From Lachnospiraceae bacterium (lineage in GTDB: Bacteria; Bacillota; Clostridia; Lachnospirales; Lachnospiraceae), in the NCBI GenBank assembly GCA_017433725.1, contig JAFRGQ010000005.1, positions 62,001 to 126,000 on the forward strand: a stretch of DNA of 64,000 nt, written 5' to 3'. Of this stretch, positions 25,366 to 35,067 are shown piece after piece. The position numbers and the translations under genes were made by a program. The first letter of the stretch is position 1. The number at the start of each line of letters is the position of its first letter. The notes under the pieces were generated by a model, which was not told where the DNA came from, made no database searches, and worked only from the letters and a program-made list of their open reading frames with translations.

Positions 25366-26559
25366 TTATACATCTGCTATATGTTCTTTTCTTTTTGTCA
25401 ATTCAGTACTTACGGGCGTTTCCTCACCGGGTTTCTCAGACAAATCCACACTCTTTCCGGATTGCTTTGTTGCTTTCCTTTCATTCATAATCACTTCTTT
25501 GCCTACTGACAAGAGCTGTCCGAGAACTGCCAAAACAGTACCGACCTGATCAGGTGCAAGTTTCATTGCCGCCTTGGCAATAGCATTGTAGTATGTCCAT
25601 TTATCGGAATTAATCTGTGAAAAAGTTTTCGCACCTGTTGCTTCAAGCGTATCAAAAACAATATCTACGAATCTCCTCTTCTTATCTCTGTCAAGTCTCT
25701 TCAACCACTCATCGAGAGTGCGATCCAGCAATACACTTGATGATGACTGTTTTTCAGCCTGAACGAAACCGAACTTGCCGACGAGCCAGCTGTACGGGTT
25801 ATGCTGACCCGCTCCTCCTTTTGCATTACTTTGTACGATCTGTTTCTCCTGCTTATTGAACAGAAGAACTCCAATCAACGAACCTTCCGGAATAATAAGA
25901 TCAACTTTTTCCAGAATATGTTTATAACTCTCGTTCTCCACGATCAGCTCATTAAATCCGGGTCCATCATTGGAATAGACCTTAAGAATCCGATCTTTGT
26001 TCTCATCAGCACAAAATGCAGCAGCGAACATAGCCAGATTACCGCCTTTGGAATGACCTCCGACTCGAATCATTGAATCTGTCTTTTCCGCTTCCATATC
26101 CAGATAATCGGCGGCGCAGAGCTGTGCCGGCGTGGACTCCATAAATGAGAAGTTCATGTCTTCTCTCCATCCGACCAATGAATTGTCTGTACCTCTGTAG
26201 GCCACGTAAATTGTGCCGTCTCCCAGTTCAAAAGTCATAGCTGCGAACTGAAATTGGTTTCCCTGACTTTGCAGGTCAACATAATCTTTGACAATGAGGT
26301 TGCCAAAGCGTACTGTTCCGGCACATTTCTCCAGAAGAGGAGTCGGGTTGTTTACCAGATAACTCTGATTTTTTCCCATTTCCGCATATTTGTGATATAC
26401 CTCGGACAGCAGCATGCTATCCTGCTCACCGTATCGAAGAATCGAGCGCAGGTCTATGTAAGCCAGCTCGGATAATATGAGATTGTCAACATCATTGAAA
26501 GGTCTCTCACGAAAGTTAAGGTCTCCTCTCCACTCTGTATAATCTAAAATGTTGCTCAT
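25366..26559 (-). CDS. Mbeg1-like (DUF2974) alpha/beta-hydrolase
   Basis: A 397-aa protein. The opening NILDYTEWRGDLNFRERPFN is typical of DUF2974 proteins. VAYRGTDNSLVGWREDMN resembles lipase class 3 oxyanion regions, and GGHSKGGNLAMF supplies the nucleophile elbow (GxSxG as G-H-S-K-G). It is a probable lipase or esterase acting in the cytoplasm, since no signal peptide is seen. The ATG at 26559 is used because AAAGGAGATATACTGT precedes it; the annotated-length alternative at 26592 lacks a ribosome site. The C-terminal 40 residues are Lys/Glu/Ser-rich and look disordered. It is monocistronic and divergent from the glycosyltransferase at 26899. Confidence 0.8.
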   Translation of the reverse strand: MSNILDYTEWRGDLNFRERPFNDVDNLILSELAYIDLRSILRYGEQDSMLLSEVYHKYAEMGKNQSYLVNNPTPLLEKCAGTVRFGNLIVKDYVDLQSQGNQFQFAAMTFELGDGTIYVAYRGTDNSLVGWREDMNFSFMESTPAQLCAADYLDMEAEKTDSMIRVGGHSKGGNLAMFAAAFCADENKDRILKVYSNDGPGFNELIVENESYKHILEKVDLIIPEGSLIGVLLFNKQEKQIVQSNAKGGAGQHNPYSWLVGKFGFVQAEKQSSSSVLLDRTLDEWLKRLDRDKKRRFVDIVFDTLEATGAKTFSQINSDKWTYYNAIAKAAMKLAPDQVGTVLAVLGQLLSVGKEVIMNERKATKQSGKSVDLSEKPGEETPVSTELTKRKEHIADV

Positions 26560-26832
26560 ACAGTATATCTCCTTTCGAGTCACTCCGGACAAGAAAAAGC
26601 AAGGTAAAAATTACCAATCTCGTTTTGGTTATCACAGTTAGATATCTCCCTTTAATAATACTACGCATCTTTTATCAGGGAAATCTCTTATTTCTCTATC
26701 TTTCAGATTTTAAGGCATATGATTCAGTTCCTATTCGCTCGAATCGGTTCAGAATTGTATCTTCTGACGCTAATCTTTCGTCCCACGTAAGTCTATCAAG
26801 CGAGACTTGAATCTAACGCCATATGTTAAAAA

Positions 26833-26861
26833 TTGATTTCTAAATACATATCTGATAAAAT
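26833..26861 (+). promoter_or_regulatory. Promoter of the GT4/deacetylase pair
   Basis: TTGATT (26833-26838), exactly 17 bp, and TAAAAT (26856-26861) lie 38 bp before the ATG at 26899. The rest of the 339-bp gap (26560-26898) shows no gene or repeat. Confidence 0.6.
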
Positions 26862-26898
26862 ACTAACAAACTATACGTGAAACAAATGAGGTTCAAAA

Positions 26899-28155
26899 AT
26901 GCGGATATTATATGATTGTTTTTCATGTTCCCCATATTACGGAAGCGATGAAGGTCTCGGGTGGATGTGGCCGTATAAAATGAGTCAGTATCATGAAGTA
27001 TGGGTGTTGATCCGGAAAGACAGAAAAGAAGGCATAGACAGATATTGTAAAGAGAATAATATACGTGGAATTCATTTCGTATACTGCGATCTGCCGGATT
27101 TCATGAACATCTATTACAAGAGGAAAGCAAAGAACAAGAACGGTACATTTGACTTTCTGCTTTATCAGTACCTCTGGCAATATGTGGCATTACCTGTAGC
27201 AAAAAAGCTGCATAAGAAATACCGTTTTGACATCGTTCACCACGCGGTCACGAACGATTTTCGCATCATAGGCAGACTTGATAGTCTGGGCATTCCGTTC
27301 ATTTTGGGTCCGATCGGAGGTGCACAGGAGACACCGCAGGCTCTGCAGTATTATGTGCGGGATCATAAAAAAGTTGAGAAAGTCCGTTCTCTTCTTAACA
27401 GGATGCTGACATCCACACCCGGATACAGAAGAACCATGCAAACGGCATCCGCTGTCTTCGTCTCCAATAATGAGACTATGGAGTATATTTTGCCTATTGT
27501 CAGGGATGAGGGCAAATGTCAGCTCCTTACAGAATTAGCCATAGATGACATAAGCGGCGCTCCTGAAAAAGTCTGCAAAGATAATCAGGACGATACCGTC
27601 TTTATCTGGGCCGGTCGTGTCGAATACAGAAAAGGTCTGGAGCTCCTTATGGATGTCTTCCGTACATTAAAAGACACAGACGGATGGAAATTAAAGATAT
27701 GCGGCACCGGCAGTGATTTTGATCACATAAAGAAACTCTCAGCTGATTACGAGATTGACGACAGAATAGAATTCCTGGGATTCGTGGAGCATTCCGACTT
27801 GCAAGTCATGTTCGCTGAAGCAGATGCTTTCGTTTTTCCAAGTCTGCGTGAAACTACCGGCAGTGTACTGTTAGAGTCAATGTCTGTAGGACTGCCGGTC
27901 ATCAGTCTGAATCAGGGAGGAGCCAGGCAGATGATCCGCCCTGATGAAGGATATCTGATCGATGTTAACAGCAAAGACGAATGCATAGCAGAATTCGCAC
28001 GCGTTCTGAAAGAATGTATCGGAAATCATGAAAAACTATATCAGATGGGCCAGCGGGCGCGAACCCGCGCATTGAAAGAGTATTCATGGACTTCTAAATG
28101 CGAGTATATGAATTATGTGTACAAAAAAGCAATTGCTGAATGCAATGCCGACTGA
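26899..28155 (+). CDS. Glycosyltransferase family 4-type (GT-B)
   Basis: A 418-aa GT-B enzyme. The C-terminal Rossmann half carries VFIWAGRVEYRKGLELLMDVF, RIEFLGFVEHSDLQVMFAEAD and FPSLRETTGSVLLESMSVGLPVI (the E-x7-E type donor site in two pieces). The N-terminal half starts RILYDCFSCSPYYGSDEGLG, as in a subset of cell-surface glycan enzymes. GAGG precedes the ATG. It is followed after 75 bp by a deacetylase-like gene on the same strand, so both may modify the same glycan. Donor sugar unknown. Confidence 0.88.
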   Translation: MRILYDCFSCSPYYGSDEGLGWMWPYKMSQYHEVWVLIRKDRKEGIDRYCKENNIRGIHFVYCDLPDFMNIYYKRKAKNKNGTFDFLLYQYLWQYVALPVAKKLHKKYRFDIVHHAVTNDFRIIGRLDSLGIPFILGPIGGAQETPQALQYYVRDHKKVEKVRSLLNRMLTSTPGYRRTMQTASAVFVSNNETMEYILPIVRDEGKCQLLTELAIDDISGAPEKVCKDNQDDTVFIWAGRVEYRKGLELLMDVFRTLKDTDGWKLKICGTGSDFDHIKKLSADYEIDDRIEFLGFVEHSDLQVMFAEADAFVFPSLRETTGSVLLESMSVGLPVISLNQGGARQMIRPDEGYLIDVNSKDECIAEFARVLKECIGNHEKLYQMGQRARTRALKEYSWTSKCEYMNYVYKKAIAECNAD

Positions 28156-28230
28156 AACTCCGCACATTCACATATCCCTGTGAAGGAGACACAAGTTACT
28201 AATTTTATCACAAAACAAGGAGTATGCACG

Positions 28231-29028
28231 ATGGATAAAGCGATCATCAGCCTGTCTTTCGACGATGGGCGGGAAGATAATTACAGGTTATTCAAAAAAT
28301 TCACGATACCGCATAACATTCCGGTCACTCTGAATGTTGCGACTGCTTATGTAGACGGCACCATGCCTGTTGAGTCCTGGCCAACAGATAAAAAGCCCAT
28401 GACTAAGGAGCAGGTCGTCGAATTATCAGGATGTTCCTTAATTGAACTTGCCCTGCACGGCGATGCCCATGACAATACCGAACCTGATGTAAAGGCAGGA
28501 AGAGACAAACTTGTTTCGTGGATCGGTTCCCCTGAAGATGGAAAATGGGGCTTTGCGAGCCCATATTCGAAACTTCCCGTTGAGGACTTCGTAAGTCCTG
28601 ACGCCCCGCCCTTTTTCAAAAATGATATTTTATATATGCGTACCGGTCTCAAGAAAGAGCAGCTTTCCCGGTTGCGCGAATTGTGCAGAAAAGCGAGCAA
28701 AGTTTTACCGCTTCCTCTCTTCTATCATACTTCATACGGGTACGCATTCATGCAGGAATGCCCCGATAGAGTAATTTATAGTTTTCCGGTATTCAACGCG
28801 CTCAGTTTTGCATATGTAAAAGGTATTATAGACACAGCAATTCGTTATAAAGGGGCCGTTACTTTGATGTTCCATAGTATAGAGCCCAACTCTGAAAGTA
28901 CCGACGAATGGTCATGGGATTCAGATAAGTTCCGTAAACTTTGTGCTTATCTCGTTAAGATGCAGAAGCAAAACAAGCTCGACATCTCTACAACGCGAGA
29001 TCTTTACAACAGAATAAAGACAGATTGA
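28231..29028 (+). CDS. Polysaccharide deacetylase-like (NodB-type) protein
   Basis: A 265-aa protein. AIISLSFDDGREDNY gives the NodB metal-binding Asp pair, and ALHGDAHDN supplies the two His residues in the HxxxH arrangement, so a metal-dependent de-N-acetylase is likely. The ATG at 28231 with ACAAGGAG upstream is preferred to 28180, which has none. There is no signal peptide, so an intracellular step on a nucleotide- or lipid-linked sugar is more likely than cell-wall editing (inference). It is followed by repeat A3 and palindrome C1. Confidence 0.75.
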   Translation: MDKAIISLSFDDGREDNYRLFKKFTIPHNIPVTLNVATAYVDGTMPVESWPTDKKPMTKEQVVELSGCSLIELALHGDAHDNTEPDVKAGRDKLVSWIGSPEDGKWGFASPYSKLPVEDFVSPDAPPFFKNDILYMRTGLKKEQLSRLRELCRKASKVLPLPLFYHTSYGYAFMQECPDRVIYSFPVFNALSFAYVKGIIDTAIRYKGAVTLMFHSIEPNSESTDEWSWDSDKFRKLCAYLVKMQKQNKLDISTTRDLYNRIKTD

Positions 29029-29040
29029 ACTCGTTAAGCC

Positions 29041-29120
29041 GTACTCACAATGAAGATGAGTGTCACATTACACGCGTATCATAGACTCACGTCACAAGTA
29101 TTGCGTGATAAAGAATTAAA
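29041..29120. repeat. Repeat family A, copy A3
   Basis: Begins GTACTCACAATGAAG and ends GTCACAAGTATTGCGTGATAAAG. It shares the order of blocks with A1 (3621-3697) with scattered substitutions. It is directly abutted by palindrome C1. Confidence 0.6.
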
Positions 29121-29218
29121 GGACTGTCGCAACAGGCAATTACACCTCTATATACAGCAGATGCTTGCAAATAGCATCCGTTGTATATAGAGGTTTTGTG
29201 CCTTAATGTGACAGCCCT
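29121..29218. repeat. Repeat family C, copy C1: nested palindrome at a convergent junction
   Basis: The outer arms are GGACTGTCGCAA and the 3' TGTGACAGCCC; the inner arms CCTCTATATACA and TGTATATAGAGG are perfectly complementary around a loop containing GCAGATGCTTGCAAATAGCA. It sits between the deacetylase (+) and nucleotidyltransferase (-) genes. Copies C2 and C3 have the same architecture. Confidence 0.75.
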
Positions 29219-29230
29219 TATATGCATAAA

Positions 29231-30421
29231 CTAAATATGAAGATCAACAAATAGATTCTTTATCTCATCACTTTTTTTCCTGTCCTGAGAGAGCTTTTTC
29301 AGAGGATTCCCTCTGACTAAACCGATATGCAGATATCGCATAATCTGGTATACCCAGGCAAAAGGTCTTAGCAGCAGGTTTTTCCTGGCTGCCGGCATGC
29401 TGTATTTGCTGCTGTAGTTCAACCTGCCAAGGAATCCTATGAGTCCCTGGGATTCTGACATAAGCTTTATGCCTCTGTTCTCAAATGCACCTTTTTTTCC
29501 GAAATCCCCCTCACTAATCAGGTATTCCAGAAGCCGTCTGCACGAGGAAGAATCAGCATCCCTGCACCATGTCAATTCATTATTGAGCCCAAAACATTTC
29601 TGACAAACTTTTGTCATGACTTTTGCCAGATCCTTCAAATGCACTTTTTCTGCTTCCGCACAAAAGTACTCTTCCCAATACTGATCTGACAGATAATGTT
29701 CCGCATAAACCATCCAGTCGAGCAAGTGCCTGATTCCTACCCCTTCGCGCATATGCCCCGCAAAATGAATCAGAAGTGTCATCCCTTTTTGAAGGGTCGG
29801 CAATACAGGAAAATAGTATTTATCTACTTCTACATACCCGACGTTGTCAAGTCCCTGACTGAAGAAATCAATCAGCGCCTGTGATTCCGGACTGCCATCC
29901 ATTTTTGTGCCGCCCGGTCTTTTGTGTAACTCAAAAACAACATCGTCTTTAGTTAATACAACATGATACTCAGCCTTATCAAGTTCTTCAGTTTTTGAGT
30001 AACCGTTATCCAGAAGCAGTTGATAAACACTTTCATATTCATCCTCTCTGACCAGAAAATCAATATCCCCGCTTTTACGGAGCTCCGGTACAGGATAAAG
30101 CACGGCATTGGCCATGCCCTTCATGATTGCAAAGTCAAAACCGGCTGAAGAAAGCAGATTGACCAGCTCCTGTTGGCAGTACATCAACATGTACCAACTG
30201 TTATATTGCTCAATGACCGACTGTGACCATTCCCGGTCTAAATCGGTATCATTAAACGAACCTTTTCTTTTTTTGTAGATCTCATATCCGAGAGGTGCCA
30301 CCGCCTGCTGGCTCATATCCTTATATATTGCCCACCAATCCGGTTCAGCTGAAAGATCAGCTGCACCACCGCTCAAGGCCTCCTTTATGATCTCTATTTC
30401 ATCCCGTTCTGTCCGATTCAT
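29231..30421 (-). CDS. Nucleotidyltransferase-fold protein (NTP_transf_5 family)
   Basis: A 396-aa protein of the PF14907-type family. FAIMKGMANAVLYPVP followed by RKSGDIDFLVRED gives the GDxDxLV-like pol-beta nucleotidyltransferase metal site, with VVFELHKR as the third acidic strand. Members occur in polysaccharide clusters and in lasso/RiPP clusters; no reaction is established. It is the last gene of the leftward polysaccharide arm, 44 bp after the flippase, with GGGGGAAAT before the ATG. A RiPP locus lies 24 kb to the right, but there is no physical link. Confidence 0.75.
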   Translation of the reverse strand: MNRTERDEIEIIKEALSGGAADLSAEPDWWAIYKDMSQQAVAPLGYEIYKKRKGSFNDTDLDREWSQSVIEQYNSWYMLMYCQQELVNLLSSAGFDFAIMKGMANAVLYPVPELRKSGDIDFLVREDEYESVYQLLLDNGYSKTEELDKAEYHVVLTKDDVVFELHKRPGGTKMDGSPESQALIDFFSQGLDNVGYVEVDKYYFPVLPTLQKGMTLLIHFAGHMREGVGIRHLLDWMVYAEHYLSDQYWEEYFCAEAEKVHLKDLAKVMTKVCQKCFGLNNELTWCRDADSSSCRRLLEYLISEGDFGKKGAFENRGIKLMSESQGLIGFLGRLNYSSKYSMPAARKNLLLRPFAWVYQIMRYLHIGLVRGNPLKKLSQDRKKSDEIKNLFVDLHI

Positions 30422-30465
30422 ATTTCCCCCTGATACTGCCGAACGCTTATTTGAACGAATCGGTA

Positions 30466-32001
30466 TCAGTCTCTGTTTCTGTTCTTCAGCCTTCCCATAT
30501 ACTCATTTATCAGATACATTACAAAATCCATCTCCTCGGATCTTGCAAACACCACCAATACAAATACGGCAGCCAGAGCGACACTGATGGCACCCAGTAT
30601 CAAAAACTTAAGAATATACCCATATGAAATATGCTGACTGATAACATGGACAATGCCACAGTCCGCACAGAATATGGCAAGCATTTTTATCCACAGCAGA
30701 GCATATGATACGGGGCTGGATTTAAAATACCTGTTAAACAAGAAATATGTCTTTGACGTAATCTCTATCAGGTATGTACAGCAAGTACCGATAAATATTC
30801 CCGGTAATCCGATAATTTTTCCGAGAATAATTGACACAACAAGGTTAACAACAGCACTCACACCGGAAATGTTTCTGCCGATCTCAAAATATCCGGTCAT
30901 ATGCATAGCAGAACTTAAGGGTCTGTAAGTAATCGTCGTAAAGAGAAGCAGGCTATAAAGGAACACCATATCTTCAGAAATCAGATACGTCTCACTTTTC
31001 AGCCAGATCATGATAAATGACTGTATGCACGCAAAGATTCCTACCCCACCTAACAGAGCAAAAAGGAAAAATATAAAAGTCAGCCTTTTCAAAACCTGTA
31101 TTTTCTTTTCCTCGTCAGCAGTCACGAACAGATTTCCGAAACTTGCTTCCGTTGAATCCCAGACTTTGTCGGCCAGCGTTGTGAAAACATTGGTAATCAT
31201 CGTATAGTTACCGCAGTAACCAACCATTAAAGTTCCTACCAGCTTCGATATCAGTATATTATCAGTACTGTTAACTACCTTTCCTGCTATCTGCTTTACA
31301 AAAATATTCTTTACATTGGTGAAAATCTGCTTTTTTTCTTCCGCAGGCAGTGACGCATCATCCTTAAGATAAGGATACCTCTTATCTACAGCCCTTGAAG
31401 CAATAGCGTTCGTAATGATTGTCAGCGAGATATTACCAATCAGATACGGTAAATAGGACTTTGTCACGCGCATAATGATAATAAGCGCAATCGATCCGAC
31501 CGTTCGACACACCATGTTTATATTGGTGTATACATATTGTTTCTGATCAGCCTGCACAAGTGAAATCTTATAGGAAAAGAGATAAGAAACCGAATTTTGG
31601 AAGACGAAGAGTACATAAACTATTCGCAGATATCCCAGAGAAATATCTACCTTTTCTATCAGCAGGTGAATTATCGGAACGAGCGCTAATCCGACCGCCA
31701 TAGTAACTGCCGCAATCGTCATATACGCTTTCTTATAAAGGTACATGAGCTGACAGATCTTCTTCTCATCCCCCTCCGCGAGCGGTTTATACAGATTATA
31801 TACGATTGCAGAACCGATTCCCAATTCTGCAAGCGATAACGTAGAGATGACATCTGAAAACAGAGAATTTAAAGAAGCAGGCAGAATCCCCAGTGAACGC
31901 AGCATTTCGGTACGTAACATGAAGGACAGTAGCACTGTTACTCCCTGTGACAAAAATGCAAACAATAAATTCTTTATACTCTTATCTGTTCTATTCATCA
32001 T
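30466..32001 (-). CDS. Polysaccharide flippase (Wzx-like, MATE/MVF fold)
   Basis: A 511-aa membrane protein with about 14 TM segments. It starts KSIKNLLFAFLSQGVTVLLSFMLRT, and SLAELGIGSAIVYNLYKPLA and IFVKQIAGKVVNSTDNILISKLVG are typical of the polysaccharide-transport family (PST). It would flip lipid-linked repeat units made by the arm's glycosyltransferases to the outer face, where the Wzy-like polymerase (40145-41527) acts. AAGGATCTTAG precedes a double ATG. Confidence 0.88.
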   Translation of the reverse strand: MMNRTDKSIKNLLFAFLSQGVTVLLSFMLRTEMLRSLGILPASLNSLFSDVISTLSLAELGIGSAIVYNLYKPLAEGDEKKICQLMYLYKKAYMTIAAVTMAVGLALVPIIHLLIEKVDISLGYLRIVYVLFVFQNSVSYLFSYKISLVQADQKQYVYTNINMVCRTVGSIALIIIMRVTKSYLPYLIGNISLTIITNAIASRAVDKRYPYLKDDASLPAEEKKQIFTNVKNIFVKQIAGKVVNSTDNILISKLVGTLMVGYCGNYTMITNVFTTLADKVWDSTEASFGNLFVTADEEKKIQVLKRLTFIFFLFALLGGVGIFACIQSFIMIWLKSETYLISEDMVFLYSLLLFTTITYRPLSSAMHMTGYFEIGRNISGVSAVVNLVVSIILGKIIGLPGIFIGTCCTYLIEITSKTYFLFNRYFKSSPVSYALLWIKMLAIFCADCGIVHVISQHISYGYILKFLILGAISVALAAVFVLVVFARSEEMDFVMYLINEYMGRLKNRNRD

Positions 32002-32034
32002 CTAAGATCCTTCTTTTTATTAGGGAATACTGAG

Positions 32035-33084
32035 TCAACCGTTATATAACAATTCAGGAACCGCGTCCTCAAGATAACGTATTTCTCTCTCATATTTCGT
32101 TGCACGCCTGTACTGTCTCATATACTTATTCTTAGTCTTCGGATCAAAATGTTTCCCCATATCAACGTGATCTTCTGAAGAAAGGCCGCAGAATTCTTCC
32201 ACTTTTGAAACTGTTCCCTCGTAATCTTCGAAGAGATCCTCATAATAAATACGCAGTACCTGTTTTTCATCACCTTCCGGTTTTTCAATCTCTCTGACAC
32301 GCTTCATGAATGCTGCAAACTCCTCTATCCTGATCGGGACAGGTGATTCAGCATCATAGTGATCGAGACGATGACGAGCTTCTACGTATACATCACGGAT
32401 ATCTCGTTTCATCACAATTACGCGAAGTTCCTCCTCAGGAATGTATTTGTTCAATCTGAACAGATTCTGCGGAAGAAGAAAATGATCCAGTAAAAGTACG
32501 CCTTTCGCTCCTCCTCGACACAGATTCAGGTAAGCACGTATAAACTTACCGGCAACCGCATAGAACTTCTCCTCTGTCGGGAACGCGTACCTTGTGAGAC
32601 CGTCGTCGTACTTCTTTTTGTAAGAGATGTTTTCAAAAAAGTTCGCGCTGTATGGCTCTTTTTTCAGACGGTGCATCGCGCTGGAAGCAGTATGCTTGAC
32701 TGAGAATTTCATTTCTTCATCGTAATACCATTTTGCCCGAAGTGTGAATTCAGTAAGATCGTCTATCAGAGCATCCACAGCTTCCATAAAAGCCGGACCA
32801 AATCGTTCTTTATAATTACCGTACCAGCCATAGTTATTTCTGTAAAGATCACTCATAGCCTGATAAAAAGCGTTGAGCGCCTCATCGGAGCGATGAATAT
32901 TATTCCCCCTGAGCAGCTTGTCTTCTAAATCGAATAGACCATCCGGCATATAAAGAGGCAGATGCTCGCAGGGATTTTTCTCAAGTACACCTGCTGTCGT
33001 TGTTTTATACTCCGTCAGAAGATGATATATCGCTGAAGACCCTGTAGCATAATAACCTGTTGGAGTGACTGATAGATTACTCAA
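32035..33084 (-). CDS. Sulfotransferase-like protein of a polysaccharide cluster
   Basis: A 349-aa protein. Near the N-terminus SVTPTGYYATGSSAIYHLL resembles the 5'-phosphosulfate loop of PAPS-dependent sulfotransferases (G-x-GSS). VIVMKRDIRDVYVEAR matches the 3'-phosphate site (RDxRDVxxS-like), and LRIYYEDLFEDYE resembles the family's YEDL element. It starts with TTG behind AAAGGAAAAAG and overlaps the GT32 stop by 4 bases, so it is translationally coupled. A role in sulfating the polymer is an inference; a structural homologue with another donor is possible. Confidence 0.6.
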   Translation of the reverse strand: MSNLSVTPTGYYATGSSAIYHLLTEYKTTTAGVLEKNPCEHLPLYMPDGLFDLEDKLLRGNNIHRSDEALNAFYQAMSDLYRNNYGWYGNYKERFGPAFMEAVDALIDDLTEFTLRAKWYYDEEMKFSVKHTASSAMHRLKKEPYSANFFENISYKKKYDDGLTRYAFPTEEKFYAVAGKFIRAYLNLCRGGAKGVLLLDHFLLPQNLFRLNKYIPEEELRVIVMKRDIRDVYVEARHRLDHYDAESPVPIRIEEFAAFMKRVREIEKPEGDEKQVLRIYYEDLFEDYEGTVSKVEEFCGLSSEDHVDMGKHFDPKTKNKYMRQYRRATKYEREIRYLEDAVPELLYNG

Positions 33085-33827
33085 TGTCTTTTTCCTTTCA
33101 ATATTGAACGAACGGCATCGTAGCCATTATCACCGAGTACTCTCTGAGCGAAATTGACCACGCCCCACTTTATCTTTCCTTTTATATCATGCTCTATCCA
33201 GCTGGAAGCCATATGGTGAACCGTACATGTATTTTCTGTCCTTTTGTCATGCCAGTGATTTACATCCCATGCAGCAAAGTAGTCCCTGGGATAAACTGCA
33301 ATTCCACCGGGAAGCTCCTGATACTCATCACGGTCGAGATCAAGCCCCTTGCTTTCAGCAAATTCGCTAAGTACATCATTTATGTTTGTGAGGTCCAGTT
33401 CTCCGTTATCCATCAAAAAATGACGGGTATGATAGCTCTGCTCGAATTCAGAAATAAATGGATCATGTTTTCTGCAAGCTATAAAGGCAGTTGTAAGCAA
33501 TCTGTCGCTCTCAAAACCCAGGACGACATTTTTCTCCTCAAGGTACTGGCTGAAGTCCTTAACAGCTTCAATATCTGTGTCAAAGTAGACTCCGCCATGA
33601 TCAGCAAGTTTCTTTACCCTGACATAATCTGATACGAACGCGTACTTCTTTGCTTCATAAGCTTCTTTCACGTAGTCCGGAGCCGTATTAATATCAAAGT
33701 TCTTCTCGCTCCACCTGACTAATTTATAATCAGGCAGTACCTTTCTCCAGGTAACCATATATCGTCTGATATCTTCCGGCAGTGGGTTCCCGCCGAACCA
33801 ACAATAATGTATAACTTTCGGTATCAT
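33081..33827 (-). CDS. Glycosyltransferase family 32-type (DXD sugar transferase)
   Basis: A 248-aa protein. IPKVIHYCWFGGNPLPEDI is the family opening, ADHGGVYFDTDIEAV carries the DxD site, and NVVLGFESDRLLTTAFIA follows as in capsular GT32 enzymes. The start at 33827 is placed 8 bp after the upstream stop, with GGAAGGTAACGGG upstream; an in-frame ATG at 33860 would overlap the previous gene and has poor support. Same operon as its neighbours on both sides. Confidence 0.85.
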   Translation of the reverse strand: MIPKVIHYCWFGGNPLPEDIRRYMVTWRKVLPDYKLVRWSEKNFDINTAPDYVKEAYEAKKYAFVSDYVRVKKLADHGGVYFDTDIEAVKDFSQYLEEKNVVLGFESDRLLTTAFIACRKHDPFISEFEQSYHTRHFLMDNGELDLTNINDVLSEFAESKGLDLDRDEYQELPGGIAVYPRDYFAAWDVNHWHDKRTENTCTVHHMASSWIEHDIKGKIKWGVVNFAQRVLGDNGYDAVRSILKGKRH

Positions 33828-33834
33828 ATTCCCG

Positions 33835-35067
33835 TTACCTTCCACGTTTCTTCCATTCAATCAGCTTCTTATAATAGTGCATAAGCTTTTTCACATAATT
33901 CTCTGCAGAATACTTTTCTCTTGCCATCTCAACTATCTGCTCGCCGTCCCAGGATGCTGCATCCATCATACGGATCTTTTCGGCAAGATCGTCGACATCA
34001 TTAGGAGTAAAGACATATCCCGTTATTCCGTCCGTAACAAGTTCCGGCAGACCGCCATTCCTGCTGACAATGGCCGGACGACCTACCGCCTGTGCTTCCA
34101 TGATAGAATACGGAGCATTCTCACAGCACTCACTCGGCATACATACACAGTGTGCATTTGCCACAACATCTTTAAGATCCTGACCCGTCTTGAAACCAAG
34201 AAGAGGTACTTTCTCCTCAAGATGCAGTTCACTGATCAGTGCACGGATTTCCTCTTCCTCAGGACCGCGTCCGACAATATAGAGAGGCTTTTCTATGCCG
34301 GATGCAGCATATCCCTTAATGAGCGTGAGCACGCCTTTTTCACGGCTTAACCGTCCGAAATACAGGAAATACTTTCCGTCGTTTGTACCGTTTCTGAATT
34401 CAGTACCGACAGGAAGGAAGTTTGCCATATAGCGGATCGGTCCTTTTGTCACTTTTGCCTCTTCTAGTCTTCTTTTGTGATGCATGGAAGGTGTAATAAT
34501 AAGGTCCATATGGCGATATGTGCCTTTCATCTTATAGACCAGTGACTCCATGACTGCAAGAGTGCTCTTGGCTTTTGAATCTTTCATGCATGCGGTCTTT
34601 ATGCAGTGCAGATAATCACCGTGAAGACATGCATCACATATCTGACCGTGGTTCATCATAAGATAGGTCGGGCATACAGCCTTAAGATCATGAGAAGTAT
34701 AAACAATGGGGATATCCCTTTTTACCGCTTCATCCACGATAGATCCCGTCAGCTGGCTCTGAAAGATATTGAGATGGATGATATCCGGTTCCTCATCATC
34801 GAGGAGGTGGGCAAACTTTGTTTTAGCCTCAAGCGAGTATAACAGCTTGGCAGACTGCTTAGCCATCTCGGGAATAGTCATTTTGCCGTTATAATCAATG
34901 TTGTCAACAAAGTACTGCTCCTGATCGCACGGAAGATTCTCCGGATGCTTCATGGAAAAGTAAATGACCTCGACTCCCCTCTCTTTTAACATATTTCCGA
35001 GTGCGAAATAGTAAGTTTCGGAGCCACCCTTTAAATAATGAAATTTGTTGACAAGCAATACTTTCAC
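33835..35067 (-). CDS. Glycosyltransferase family 4
   Basis: A 410-aa GT-B enzyme. N-terminal KVLLVNKFHYLKGGSETYYF is characteristic. The donor half has YFLYFGRLSREKGVLTLIK, GRGPEEEEIRALI and PSECCENAPYSIMEAQAVGRP (E-x7-E motif). A Cys-rich stretch (CDACLHGDYLHCIKTAC) near residue 150 is common in this subfamily. It starts with GTG overlapping the upstream stop by four bases, indicating tight coupling. Sugar specificity is unknown. Confidence 0.9.
   Translation of the reverse strand: MKVLLVNKFHYLKGGSETYYFALGNMLKERGVEVIYFSMKHPENLPCDQEQYFVDNIDYNGKMTIPEMAKQSAKLLYSLEAKTKFAHLLDDEEPDIIHLNIFQSQLTGSIVDEAVKRDIPIVYTSHDLKAVCPTYLMMNHGQICDACLHGDYLHCIKTACMKDSKAKSTLAVMESLVYKMKGTYRHMDLIITPSMHHKRRLEEAKVTKGPIRYMANFLPVGTEFRNGTNDGKYFLYFGRLSREKGVLTLIKGYAASGIEKPLYIVGRGPEEEEIRALISELHLEEKVPLLGFKTGQDLKDVVANAHCVCMPSECCENAPYSIMEAQAVGRPAIVSRNGGLPELVTDGITGYVFTPNDVDDLAEKIRMMDAASWDGEQIVEMAREKYSAENYVKKLMHYYKKLIEWKKRGR

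Noticed and set aside
29121-29218. Complete insertion sequence at family C palindromes
   Set aside because: The elements are about 100 bp, carry no ORF, and no clear target-site duplication could be seen.
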